Shown: in pieces, positions 15,585 to 23,907 of the stretch
Layout: the number at the start of each line of letters is the position of its first letter
How positions within the stretch are numbered: position 1 is the stretch's first letter
Assembly: GCA_963727415.1 (NCBI GenBank)
Contig: CAVSGF010000003.1
Coordinates: 1,240,001 to 1,304,000, forward strand
Direction: 5' to 3'
Length of the DNA stretch: 64,000 nucleotides
DNA from: DASQPR01 sp963727415
Lineage (GTDB): Bacteria > Actinomycetota > Actinomycetes > Mycobacteriales > Micromonosporaceae
The notes under the pieces: generated by a model
Databases searched by the model: none
The model's input: the letters and a program-made list of their open reading frames with translations, nothing else
What the model was told of the DNA's origin: nothing
Program-made: the position numbers and the translations under genes

Positions 15585-17306
15585 TCAGCCTTCGATGCGT
15601 TGCGGTTCCGTTGTCGGCGCGATTGGCCTGGCGCCCGGAGCCAGGTGCGGGAAGTGCAGGTCGAAGGCTGGCCGCTCGGAGCGGATCCGGGGCATCCGGT
15701 CGAAGTTGCGCAGCGGCGGCGGGCACGAGGTGGCCCACTCCAGCGACATGCCGTAACCCCACGGGTCGTCGACCGCCACCAGCGGGCCGGACTTGTATGA
15801 CTTCCACACGTTGTAAAGGAACGGCAGCGTCGAGGCACCGAGGATGAAGGCGCCGATCGTGGACACCGTGTTCAGCGTCGAGAAGCAGACCGAACCGCTG
15901 ATGTTGCAGCCGTCTGTGGACAGGTAGTCGCCGACCCGGCGGGGCATGCCCTCCGCGCCCAGCCAGTGCTGGACCAGGAACGTGGCGTTGAAGCCGATGA
16001 TGGTCAGCCAGAAATGCACCTTGCCGAGACGCTCATCCATCATGCGGCCGGTCATCTTCGGGAACCAGAAGTAGACACCGCCATAGACGGCGAACACGAT
16101 CGTTCCGAACAACACGTAGTGGAAATGCGCGACTACGAAGTACGTGTCGGAGACGTTGAAGTCGATCGGCGGTGCCGCGAGCATGACGCCGGAGAGGCCG
16201 CCGAGCAGGAACGTCACCAGGAAGCCGATGGCGAACAGCATCGGCGTCTCGAACGTCAACTGTCCTCGCCACATGGTGCCGATCCAGTTGAAGAACTTCA
16301 TACCGGTCGGTACCGCGATCAGGAAGGACAGGAACGAGAAGAACGGCAGCAGCACCTGGCCGGTGGCGAACATGTGGTGCGCCCACACGCTCATCGACAG
16401 CGCGGCGATCGCCAGCGTCGCGGCCACCAGGCCCTTGTAGCCGAAGACCGGTTTGCGGCTGAACACCGGAAGGATCTCCGTCACGATGCCGAAGAAGGGC
16501 AGCGCAACGATATAGACCTCGGGATGGCCGAAGAACCAGAACAGGTGCTGCCAGAGCATCGCGCCACCGGTACTGGCGTCGTAGACGTGCGCCCCGAGAT
16601 GCCGATCCGCTTCGGCGGCGAGCAGCGCGGCGGCCAGGATCGGGAAGACCATCAGCACCAGCAGCGAAGTAACCATGATGTTCCAGCTGAAGATCGACAT
16701 CCGGAACATCGTCATGCCGGGCGCGCGGAGCGTCAGGATCGTGGTGATCATGTTAACGGCGCCGAGGATGGTGCCCAGACCGGAGACCACCAAGCCCATG
16801 ATCCACATATCGGCGCCGACACCGGGCGAGTTGATCTGGTTGGCCAGCGGCTGGTAAGCGAACCAGCCGAAGTCAGCGGCACCGCCCGGTGTGATGAACC
16901 CGGCGACCGCGAGCGTGCCGCCGAACGCGTACAGCCAGTAGGCCAACGCGTTCAACCGCGGGAACGACACATCGGGCGCGCCGATCTGCAACGGCACGAT
17001 GTAGTTCGCGAACGCGAACACGATCGGCGTCGCGAAGAACAGCAGCATGATCGTGCCGTGCATGGTGAACAGCTGGTTGTACTGCTCCAGGGACAGGAAC
17101 TGCATGCCGGGCCGGGCCAGCTCGGCACGCATGAGCAGCGCCATGAAGCCACCGGCGAGGAAGAAGATGAACGACGTCACGAGGTACATGAGGCCGATCT
17201 GCTTCGCGTCCGTGGTACGCAGGAGACGCGCGAACGCCGATCCCTTGACGGGCTGATGGACCGGCCAAGGCCGAGTCTCGATCGGCTTCGGTTCGGTGGT
17301 CGTCAC
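15585..17306 (-). CDS. ctaD: Cytochrome c oxidase subunit I (aa3 type)
   Basis: Catalytic subunit of the haem-copper terminal oxidase, an integral membrane protein of 573 residues with about 12 hydrophobic helices. Ligands and channel residues are in place: TMHGTIML (haem a His), WFFGHPEVYI (CuB His with the cross-linked Tyr), WAHHMF (two CuB His), and HFHYVLFG (haem a3 and haem a His). The GTG at 17306 has AGGAGGG 7 nt upstream. ctaD stands alone here, as is common in actinobacteria where ctaCEF and qcr genes lie elsewhere. With cydAB further on, the organism has two terminal oxidases. Confidence 0.97.
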   Translation of the reverse strand: MTTTEPKPIETRPWPVHQPVKGSAFARLLRTTDAKQIGLMYLVTSFIFFLAGGFMALLMRAELARPGMQFLSLEQYNQLFTMHGTIMLLFFATPIVFAFANYIVPLQIGAPDVSFPRLNALAYWLYAFGGTLAVAGFITPGGAADFGWFAYQPLANQINSPGVGADMWIMGLVVSGLGTILGAVNMITTILTLRAPGMTMFRMSIFSWNIMVTSLLVLMVFPILAAALLAAEADRHLGAHVYDASTGGAMLWQHLFWFFGHPEVYIVALPFFGIVTEILPVFSRKPVFGYKGLVAATLAIAALSMSVWAHHMFATGQVLLPFFSFLSFLIAVPTGMKFFNWIGTMWRGQLTFETPMLFAIGFLVTFLLGGLSGVMLAAPPIDFNVSDTYFVVAHFHYVLFGTIVFAVYGGVYFWFPKMTGRMMDERLGKVHFWLTIIGFNATFLVQHWLGAEGMPRRVGDYLSTDGCNISGSVCFSTLNTVSTIGAFILGASTLPFLYNVWKSYKSGPLVAVDDPWGYGMSLEWATSCPPPLRNFDRMPRIRSERPAFDLHFPHLAPGARPIAPTTEPQRIEG

Positions 17307-17543
17307 GTGGTGCCCTCCTGTTGAGGATCTCCTCAGTCGCGAGTCAGTGCTTCGTGTCGGCGGCTGACCATCTGACGGCCGGAGCCGGTGATGATCTGGA
17401 GCCGTACCTCGGACGCGAGAATAGTCCTCGCCCCCAGAGGCGGTGCCGAGGGGTGGCCCGAACGCGCCGACAGGCCGCCGGAGACGGTCCGCGACCAGCG
17501 CGCCATCGTGGTTCTTTGCCGCGAAGTGCGGCCGATCTCACGG

Positions 17544-17549
17544 TACGTT
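17544..17549 (+). promoter_or_regulatory. Leaderless -10 element for the flavoprotein reductase
   Basis: TACGTT with a 6-nt gap to the ATG at 17556; no ribosome-binding site precedes this ATG. Confidence 0.45.
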
Positions 17550-17555
17550 GACGCC

Positions 17556-18902
17556 ATGGTCGACGTTGTTGTCATCGGGCTGGGAGTCGGCGGCGAGGAG
17601 GTCGGTGGCCGCCTGGCCGAGGCCGGACTTGAGGTGGTCGGCATCGAACGCCGGCTGGTCGGCGGCGAGTGCCCGTACTGGGGCTGCGTACCCAGCAAGA
17701 TGATGATCCGGGCCGGGAACCTGTTGGCCGAGACCCGGCGGGTCGAGGGCATGGCCGGCCACACCACGGTCACGCCCGATTGGGCACCGGTGGCGCGGCG
17801 CATCCGCGACGAGGCCACCGCCGACTGGAACGATCAGGCCGCCGTCGACCGCTTCACCGGCAAGGGCGGCCGGTTCATCCGTGGAACCGGCACGTTGATC
17901 GGCCCCCGGACGGTTCGGGCCGGCGACGAGACCATCAAGGCGGGTACTGGCGTGGTGATCGCCGTCGGGACGTCGGCGATCGTCCCGCCGATCGACGGGC
18001 TGGCCGGTACCCCGTTCTGGACGAACCGCGAGGCGATCGAAGTCACCACGCTGCCATCCTCCCTGCTGGTGCTCGGCGGCGGCGCCATTGGCGTGGAACT
18101 CGCCCAAGTCTTCGCCCGGTTTGGGGTAGATGTCGAGATTATCGAGGCGGTCGACAAGCTGCTTTCCATGGAGGAGCCGGAGAGCTCCGACCTGGTCGCC
18201 AAGGCGCTGGAGCGGGACGCCGTCACGATCACCACCGGCTCGCCGGCCACCCGGGTCCAGCACGATGGCGCCCGGTTCACCGTGACCCTTGGTGACGGCA
18301 GCACGCATACCGCCGAGCAGTTGCTGGTCGCGATCGGTCGCCGGGCGAACCTGGGCGGCCTCGGGTTGGACACGGTGGGACTCGATCCGGCCGCGAGGGC
18401 GATCGATGTCGACGACCGGATGCGTGCGGGCGACGGATTGTGGGCGATCGGTGACACCACCGGCAAGGGTGCGTACACGCACATGGCGATGTACCAGGCC
18501 GACGTCGCGGTCCGCGACATTCTGGGCCAGGGCGGTCCAGACGCCAGCTACACCGCGGTACCCCGGGTCACCTTCACCGATCCGGAAATCGGCGCGGTCG
18601 GCCTCACCGAGGCGCAGGCACGCGATCAGGGCCTTGCCGTCCGTTGCGCGGTAAGCCCGCTGCCGGCCAACGCGCGCGGCTGGATTCACAAGGCCGGAAA
18701 CGACGGTTTCATCAAACTGATCACGGATGCCGAGCGCGGATTGATCGTCGGCGCAACGTCGGCCGGCCCGTCCGGCGGTGAGGTGCTGTCCGCGTTGTCG
18801 GTCGCGGTACACGCCCAGGTACCGGTGGACACGATGCGCTCGATGATCTACGCGTACCCGACCTTCCACCGCGCCATCCAGGACGCGATCAAGCATCTGT
18901 GA
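17556..18902 (+). CDS. FAD/NAD(P) disulfide oxidoreductase, divergent dihydrolipoamide-dehydrogenase-like
   Basis: A 448-residue class I flavoprotein reductase. The FAD Rossmann motif is near the start (VIGLGVGGEEVGGRLAEAG), the redox pair is GGECPYWGCVPSK (Cys-4-Cys, about 38-50), and a second nucleotide fold is LVLGGGAIGVELAQVFARFG near 170. The C-terminal dimerisation domain ends YAYPTFHRAIQDA. True lipoamide dehydrogenases have a His-Pro-Thr-x-Ser-Glu motif there, with a catalytic His; here the equivalent is Tyr-Pro-Thr-Phe-His. So lipoamide is unlikely as substrate, and I leave the partner open. An ATG at 17388 is rejected because the -10 element falls inside that extension. Confidence 0.9.
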   Translation: MVDVVVIGLGVGGEEVGGRLAEAGLEVVGIERRLVGGECPYWGCVPSKMMIRAGNLLAETRRVEGMAGHTTVTPDWAPVARRIRDEATADWNDQAAVDRFTGKGGRFIRGTGTLIGPRTVRAGDETIKAGTGVVIAVGTSAIVPPIDGLAGTPFWTNREAIEVTTLPSSLLVLGGGAIGVELAQVFARFGVDVEIIEAVDKLLSMEEPESSDLVAKALERDAVTITTGSPATRVQHDGARFTVTLGDGSTHTAEQLLVAIGRRANLGGLGLDTVGLDPAARAIDVDDRMRAGDGLWAIGDTTGKGAYTHMAMYQADVAVRDILGQGGPDASYTAVPRVTFTDPEIGAVGLTEAQARDQGLAVRCAVSPLPANARGWIHKAGNDGFIKLITDAERGLIVGATSAGPSGGEVLSALSVAVHAQVPVDTMRSMIYAYPTFHRAIQDAIKHL

Positions 18903-19012
18903 TCGCAGATCCGACGCTCGATCCGCGTCTGGCGACCGGTGTCTGTATCCGGGCGCGGGTCAATCGCGGCCGGGCGAGGTCTGGGCGTGGGTGCCAGCTT
19001 GTGAAACGCGGC

Positions 19013-19738
19013 CTAGACGCCGGTCGCCGGCACCCCCGACTTGAGCTGGGCGAGCCGGGCCTCCACCTCGGCGTCGGCGGTGTCGGGGGCCAGCGACTCG
19101 AACTGCCCGTCGAGCGAGGACGCGCCGAGTTCCTCAAGCCCGCGAATCCGCGCCTCCTCACGCCTGATCTTCTCCTCGAACCTGCTGATCTCGCTGGCCG
19201 GGTCGAGGATGTCGACTGACTTGATGGCGTCACGAACCCGCCGTGCCGCGGCCGCCGGCCTGGCCCGGCCGACCAGCTCATTCCGCTTGCGACGGAGCTG
19301 GTCCAGCTGATCGCGCATCTGGTTCTGACCATCCTTCAGCCGCTCCACGACCTCGGATTGTTCGGCGATGGCCATGGCCAGTTCCCGGATGTCGGCCTCA
19401 CCGTCTAGCTGCCGCCGGAGCGCTACCCGGGCCAGGTCGTCGAACCGATTCGCCTCCGCCTCCTCGGCGGTACGCATGTCGTCCGCCTTCTGGCTGGCCG
19501 CGGCCGCCTTTGCCGCCCACTGCTCAGCCGCCGCCTGTTCCTCCCGGAGGTCTTCTTCCACCATGCGGATGTTGCCGATGGTCGTGGCGACGGCCGCCTC
19601 GGTGTCGCTGATCGCGCTGGTGTAGTCGCGGATCATCTGATCAACCATCTTTTGCGGGTCCTCGGCCTGGTCCAGCAGGGCGTGGATGTTGGCCCGGGTC
19701 AGCTGACCGATACGGCCGAAGATCGAGTGCTGTGACAT
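19013..19738 (-). CDS. pspA: PspA/IM30 family phage-shock protein
   Basis: A 241-residue, almost wholly helical protein of the PspA/Vipp1 (ESCRT-III-like) family, which coats and protects stressed membranes. It begins MSQHSIFGRIGQLTRANIH with the amphipathic first helix, then DQAEDPQKMVDQMIRDYTS, followed by long coiled coils rich in Glu, Gln and Arg up to about residue 210. The ATG at 19738 is supported by GGAGGG upstream; an ATG 13 codons earlier lacks this. It lies 55 bp downstream of the large membrane coiled-coil gene, with which it is probably co-transcribed. This pairing is known from other actinobacteria. Confidence 0.93.
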   Translation of the reverse strand: MSQHSIFGRIGQLTRANIHALLDQAEDPQKMVDQMIRDYTSAISDTEAAVATTIGNIRMVEEDLREEQAAAEQWAAKAAAASQKADDMRTAEEAEANRFDDLARVALRRQLDGEADIRELAMAIAEQSEVVERLKDGQNQMRDQLDQLRRKRNELVGRARPAAAARRVRDAIKSVDILDPASEISRFEEKIRREEARIRGLEELGASSLDGQFESLAPDTADAEVEARLAQLKSGVPATGV

Positions 19739-19793
19739 GGTCCGAACCCTCCGATGTGATCGCTGACCGACATGCAACCGTGAAACTCATCCG

Positions 19794-21404
19794 CTAGAAC
19801 CTGACTCGCATTCGCGTTCCCGGGCCGCCGAAGCTACCCGGCACCATCCCGCCCCAGCCGAACCCGGTGCCGAACCCGGCCCGGGGGCCGCGCGGGCCGG
19901 CGCGACCGCCGGCGATCATCGAATCCAGCAGGATGCCGCCGAGTACGGCGCCACCGAACCCGCCCATGGCGCCACCAACGACCTCGGGCTGCGACCACCG
20001 GCTGACGTCGTCGTTCGCCAGCCAGCTAGCCTGCGCGGCCATCGATTCGGCCTGCTGCGCCGTGCTCAGCGCCGCGACCGGGTCGGTATCCGTCAGCGTG
20101 GTCGCCTGATCCAGATGCCGCTGCGCCTCGGCGAGCCGGGTGCGCGCCCGGCTGCCGACCGCGCCCCGGCGGGTGATGATGAAGGTGGCGGCGGAGCCGA
20201 CTTCGGCCCGAGCGGAGGGCAGGACGGTCTCCAGTAACGCGCGGGCGTGTTCGGCCCGGCCCGCCGCGTCCCGGATGCTCGCGAGCGCGGCACCCAGCCG
20301 ATGATTGGCCGTATCCAGGCGGCGCAGCGCCGCGAAGGGATCCGGGCGAGCCTCGGCCATCTCGCTGCGCACCGCAGCGATCACCTGCTCGGCCCCGGCC
20401 ACCGCGGCGGCCAGATCGACGGTGGGACTGCCCGTGGAGCCGCCGCCGGCCGCCGCCAGCGCGGCCGTCGCGGCCGCCACGTCGGACTCGACCTCAGCAA
20501 GCCTGGCTCGAACCGACTCACTGGCCGTCCGCAGATTGCTGGCCAGGTCGTCAACACCGTTGAGAAGCAGCTCCACTTGCCCCAGCGCCTCTTCCGCGGC
20601 TCGTACCCCGAGCGCCGCGACCGGGCGCTGGCCGGAGGCGAGCGACGCGCGCGCCTGCGCCAGGCTGCGACCGGCGAACGTGAGCCGCTCCTGATGCTGC
20701 GCCGCGCTATCTGAGATCGGCAGCAGCGCGGCCGGAGCGTACGAGCCGACGAGCCTGGTGCAGGTGGCTTCGATGATCGGCTGCCGCTCGACCGATGCCG
20801 CGCGCCGTGCGCTCAGATCGTCGATCAGCGTCTCCAGCTTCGACTCCATGTCGCGCAGGCGGTCGAACGCCTCAACCTGTGCGTCCAGTCGCAGGTCGGC
20901 GGCCGAGCATCGCTCAATGATCTGGCGGAACCGGTCCCGTCTGGTTGGCTCATCGTCCGGCATGTCGTCGTCGAGGAGCTGTTTGAGGCGGAACGCCTCC
21001 ATGACGTCGGCTCGGGAAGCCTTCAACGCGGCGGTGAACTCGGCGGTGGTATCGATGCCGTACTTGGCACCGGCGAAGGCGAGCTCCTGCTCGCTGGTCT
21101 TGAGCGCGTCGTCGGCGGCGACCAGCGCCGCGTTGGCGTCGCTAGCCATCGTCGCGGTGGGAATGGCCGCCCACGGATCCGTCGGCTTGCCGCTGCCGAT
21201 CGGACCGGTGCGGCGAGTCCTGGCTGCCGGTCGCCGGCTCAGCATCCACAGCAAGAGGCCGAGCGCCGCCAGCCCGCTGAACAGGCACAGCATCTCGGCG
21301 GTGCCGCTGGAGAGGGTGGCCGAATCCGCTGCCAGGAGCCGCCGGCGCGGGCCTGAACCGACGTGCGCGAGCGCGGCGACCAGGCGATCCGATGTCAGCG
21401 GCAC
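19794..21404 (-). CDS. Membrane-anchored coiled-coil protein, TPM-protein-like but lacking the TPM domain
   Basis: A 536-residue protein: about 37 residues, one membrane helix (about 38-56, LCLFSGLAALGLLLWML), then roughly 380 residues of Ala-rich coiled coil, then a Gly/Phe/Arg-rich tail (FGTGFGWGGMVPGSFGGPGTR). As I remember, actinobacterial relatives next to pspA carry a secreted TPM domain before the membrane helix. Here only about 37 residues precede the helix, and the next gene ends 37 bp upstream, so the domain is absent from this locus. I assign the family from the tail and the pspA partner; function is likely membrane-stress related, by context only. Confidence 0.75.
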   Translation of the reverse strand: MPLTSDRLVAALAHVGSGPRRRLLAADSATLSSGTAEMLCLFSGLAALGLLLWMLSRRPAARTRRTGPIGSGKPTDPWAAIPTATMASDANAALVAADDALKTSEQELAFAGAKYGIDTTAEFTAALKASRADVMEAFRLKQLLDDDMPDDEPTRRDRFRQIIERCSAADLRLDAQVEAFDRLRDMESKLETLIDDLSARRAASVERQPIIEATCTRLVGSYAPAALLPISDSAAQHQERLTFAGRSLAQARASLASGQRPVAALGVRAAEEALGQVELLLNGVDDLASNLRTASESVRARLAEVESDVAAATAALAAAGGGSTGSPTVDLAAAVAGAEQVIAAVRSEMAEARPDPFAALRRLDTANHRLGAALASIRDAAGRAEHARALLETVLPSARAEVGSAATFIITRRGAVGSRARTRLAEAQRHLDQATTLTDTDPVAALSTAQQAESMAAQASWLANDDVSRWSQPEVVGGAMGGFGGAVLGGILLDSMIAGGRAGPRGPRAGFGTGFGWGGMVPGSFGGPGTRMRVRF

Positions 21405-21441
21405 ATTGCCAGGGTAGCTATCAATAGCTCATAAACAGTTC

Positions 21442-22215
21442 TTAATCCGACATTTGCTCACGGGCCACCGCCACCGGTGGAGGCACCTCGGTCCACATCG
21501 GCGTAGCGGGCGTGGCGGTGAAGTCATACCGCACCGCTCCGTCGCTGGCCAGGCCTACCAGCGTGGCCGAACCCGACCCGTAGCGCAGGCCGCCGACGTC
21601 ATGTGCGACCAGCAGGGCACGGAGGTCGGACGGATCCAGGCCGTCCCCCCGCAAGAGTTCGATCCAGTCACCCCATGCCACCTCGGTAGGCACCCCGGGC
21701 CGCGGATCGGCGTCACCGACCGCGGCCAGAAGCGGCCGGAAATGAGGTACCAGCGGGTCAGCGGTGCGGTCCGGGCCAAGGTTGACGATGATGTGGTCAC
21801 CCGGCGCGAGCTGTTCATGGACATACCCGCGGCCGTCCCAGGACCACACCTCGACCCGCTCGGTATCGGCACGCAACAGGTGGAAGCCGTCGTAGCGCCA
21901 CACTTCGGCGGGATCGATCGGCTCGGCCCGCCGGAGCGCGGCCAATGGCAACGTTCCTCGGGTCGGGCGCGGCGTACCGTCGGCGGCTGGGCCCAGCCGC
22001 ACCCCGTTGAGCAGGGCCGCGACCGCCGACCGGCCCCGGTCCACCGCCATCCAGGTACCACCCGCCAGGCGGTCGCGTCCACCTTGGACGGACGGGTACT
22101 CGGGCCAGTACCCGCCCGGCGGGTCCCACGGGCGGTCCAGAAACTCATCGCGGACAGCGGCTACCAGCAGCGGCCACGGGCCCCCAGGCGCGAACCGCAC
22201 CATCACCGTGCACAT
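21442..22215 (-). CDS. NRDE (TANGO2-like) family protein
   Basis: A 257-residue protein with the N-terminal-Cys start MCT and an AVRDEFLDRPWDPP block, corresponding to the NRDE motif that names the family (here VRDE), followed by GGRDRLAGGTWMAV and a conserved ALLNGVR. Members look like N-terminal nucleophile hydrolases with Cys2 as nucleophile; the eukaryotic relative TANGO2 is linked to haem or lipid handling, but bacterial functions are not settled. It lies 37 bp upstream of the membrane coiled-coil gene and may share its transcript. I see no clear promoter element before the ATG. Confidence 0.85.
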   Translation of the reverse strand: MCTVMVRFAPGGPWPLLVAAVRDEFLDRPWDPPGGYWPEYPSVQGGRDRLAGGTWMAVDRGRSAVAALLNGVRLGPAADGTPRPTRGTLPLAALRRAEPIDPAEVWRYDGFHLLRADTERVEVWSWDGRGYVHEQLAPGDHIIVNLGPDRTADPLVPHFRPLLAAVGDADPRPGVPTEVAWGDWIELLRGDGLDPSDLRALLVAHDVGGLRYGSGSATLVGLASDGAVRYDFTATPATPMWTEVPPPVAVAREQMSD

Positions 22216-22361
22216 GGCTGCCGGATCGCCCCCATTCCCGTACCTTCGCCCGGGACGCCTGTCCCCTGCTATCGTCGCATCACCCGGACGCCGCCAGTAC
22301 CCGCGCCTTGGTGGCGCCTGCCCGCGCCACGGCGTGAGCGGTCAGCGGCTCGCCGCGGTCG

Positions 22362-22495
22362 CGGCTCGGCTCCAGACTCGCTCCGCTGCGATGCTCACTC
22401 GCCTGTCGCCTTCACTGAACCAAACGGCTCGGCTCCAGACTCGCTCCGCTCCTCACTCCGCTGCGATGCTCACTCGCCTGTCGCCTTCACTGAAC
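22362..22495. repeat. 59-bp direct repeat reaching into the end of cvnD
   Basis: The copy at 22362-22420 recurs at 22425-22495, interrupted in the second copy by 12 extra bases (22451-22462). The second copy contains the last few codons and stop of cvnD, so the first copy is a duplicate of that gene's 3' end and trailer, placed just downstream. The two lie 4 bp apart in the 271-bp spacer before the NRDE gene. Confidence 0.8.
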
Positions 22496-23074
22496 AGGGG
22501 CTTTGCCGAGCGCGTTGTCCAGGGCGCGGTCGAGCACCGCCAGCAGGGCATCTCGGACCGACTTGCGGTCGCGGGCATCGAACACGAACACCGGCACGTC
22601 GTCAGCGACCGACAAGGCCCAGCGGACCTGCTCGACGGTGAAATTGGTCTGACCGAAGAAGGCGTTGACACCGACCGCGAATGGCAGACCGCGGTTCTCG
22701 AAATAGTCCACCGCACCGTGACAATCGGCCAGCCGGTCGCAGTCGACGATGACCAGCGCCCCCAGTGCGCCCTGAGCCAGGTCGTCCCACATGAAGCTGA
22801 ACCGGGACTGGCCGGGGGTGCCGAACAGGTACAGCTTCAGTGACTCGTCCAGCGAGACGGATCCGAAGTCCATCGCGACCGTGGTGGTGGTTTTGCCGGT
22901 ACCGCCGCGCGGCTCGTCGACGCCGACGCTCTCGGCCGTCATTACCGCTTCGGTCGTCAACGGGGCGATGTCCGACACCGCGGCGACCGCGGTGGTCTTG
23001 CCGACACCGAAGCCACCCGCCACCACGATCTTGACCGGCATCGGTGATCGCTTACTTGAGGGCACGTAGTCCAC
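22487..23074 (-). CDS. cvnD: Conservon GTPase CvnD
   Basis: The small Ras-like GTPase of the conservon. The 195 residues contain the P-loop GGFGVGKTT (about 20-28), a switch region with GTGKTTTTVAMDFG, and the G3 motif FGTPGQ in place of DxxGQ, typical of CvnD proteins. The usual NKxD base-recognition motif is not clear; VGVNAFFGQ is in that place, also as in relatives. It works as the output switch of the CvnA-B-C complex at the membrane. The GTG at 23074 lies 23 bp inside the end of cvnC; MPVKIVV at 23041 is an alternative start. Confidence 0.92.
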   Translation of the reverse strand: MDYVPSSKRSPMPVKIVVAGGFGVGKTTAVAAVSDIAPLTTEAVMTAESVGVDEPRGGTGKTTTTVAMDFGSVSLDESLKLYLFGTPGQSRFSFMWDDLAQGALGALVIVDCDRLADCHGAVDYFENRGLPFAVGVNAFFGQTNFTVEQVRWALSVADDVPVFVFDARDRKSVRDALLAVLDRALDNALGKAPVQ

Positions 23075-23474
23075 GAATGACTCGCATTATCAACTCTGGG
23101 TCATGGGGATCGGCGACTTCGCTGCGCAGGTCCAGATGACCGGCCGAGGCCAGATCACCGACCAGGACGCGGGCCACGCCGTAGTGGAGGCGCAAGCGCG
23201 CCGATACCTCGGCAACCGACATCGGTTCGGCACACAGGTTCACGATCGAGCGCTTCTCGCCGGGCAACAGCGCGATGGCGGGGTTGCCCAAATCATGGGC
23301 GGCGACCTGCGTCTCCAACCCAATGTAAGGGCCGTCGGAGGCCACCCGCCCGGACGTCAGTACGAACGGCCGCAGCCCGTCGACGGACCTGGGGTCGCGC
23401 TGCTCGGCTCCCGCGTGCCGAGCCAGGAACGGCCGTATCCGGGACCGCTCCGGCTCGTCGCGCTCGTGCTTCAT
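23052..23474 (-). CDS. cvnC: Conservon DUF742 protein CvnC
   Basis: A 140-residue DUF742 protein. The family segments are RPFVLTSGRVASDG, then LPGEKRSIVNLCAEPMSVAEVSARL and HYGVARVLVGDLASAGHL, which form a winged-helix-like domain. The first 30 residues are charged and probably disordered. CvnC is the third conservon component, between the roadblock protein (4-bp gap) and the GTPase (23-bp overlap). In Streptomyces the four Cvn proteins form a membrane-associated complex that resembles a eukaryotic G-protein-coupled receptor system. Confidence 0.93.
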   Translation of the reverse strand: MKHERDEPERSRIRPFLARHAGAEQRDPRSVDGLRPFVLTSGRVASDGPYIGLETQVAAHDLGNPAIALLPGEKRSIVNLCAEPMSVAEVSARLRLHYGVARVLVGDLASAGHLDLRSEVADPHDPELIMRVIRGLRALK

Positions 23475-23478
23475 GGCG

Positions 23479-23907
23479 CTACGCCTGCACTGAGTTTTTC
23501 AGCTCAGCGATCAGGGTCGGTGTCAGTGCCGCCCCGGCTCGGGTGGCGAACAACGTCATCTCGTACGCCACCGTTCCGAGGTTCGCCGTCCGGTCGGCGA
23601 TCACACCGAGCACCGAACCCGCACTGATCGCGGTGATCAGTAGGTAGCCGTCGGACATGTCGATGATCACCCGATTCAGGCTGCCCAGCGCGTACCAGCT
23701 GGCCGCGCCACCGGCCAGGCTGGTCATGCCGGACACCACCGCGGCCAGGCGCTCGGCGTTGGCTCGGTCCTTGATCGACGACATGGCGATCAGCAGACCG
23801 TCCGACGAAACCGCCACCGCCTCGGATACTCCCGCGGTATTGGTGGTGAAGGACTCAAGCAACCAGTTGAAGGTCTTCGCCTCTTGGCTCAATAGATCGT
23901 TTGTCAT
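23479..23907 (-). CDS. cvnB: Conservon roadblock/LC7 protein CvnB
   Basis: A 142-residue roadblock/LC7-fold protein: NWLLESFTTNTAGVSEAVAVS, then SDGLLIAMSS, ERLAAVVSGMTSLAGGAA, and a C-terminal AYEMTLFATRAG. In conservons CvnB is thought to act on the GTPase CvnD much as MglB acts on MglA. Its ATG overlaps the cvnA stop as ATGA, and cvnC follows after 4 bp. Normal length, no anomalies. Confidence 0.94.
   Translation of the reverse strand: MTNDLLSQEAKTFNWLLESFTTNTAGVSEAVAVSSDGLLIAMSSIKDRANAERLAAVVSGMTSLAGGAASWYALGSLNRVIIDMSDGYLLITAISAGSVLGVIADRTANLGTVAYEMTLFATRAGAALTPTLIAELKNSVQA

Noticed and set aside
22362..22495. Possible attachment site or insertion-sequence ends
   Set aside because: No integrase, transposase or tRNA nearby, and the repeats are 4 bp apart, so nothing lies between them.
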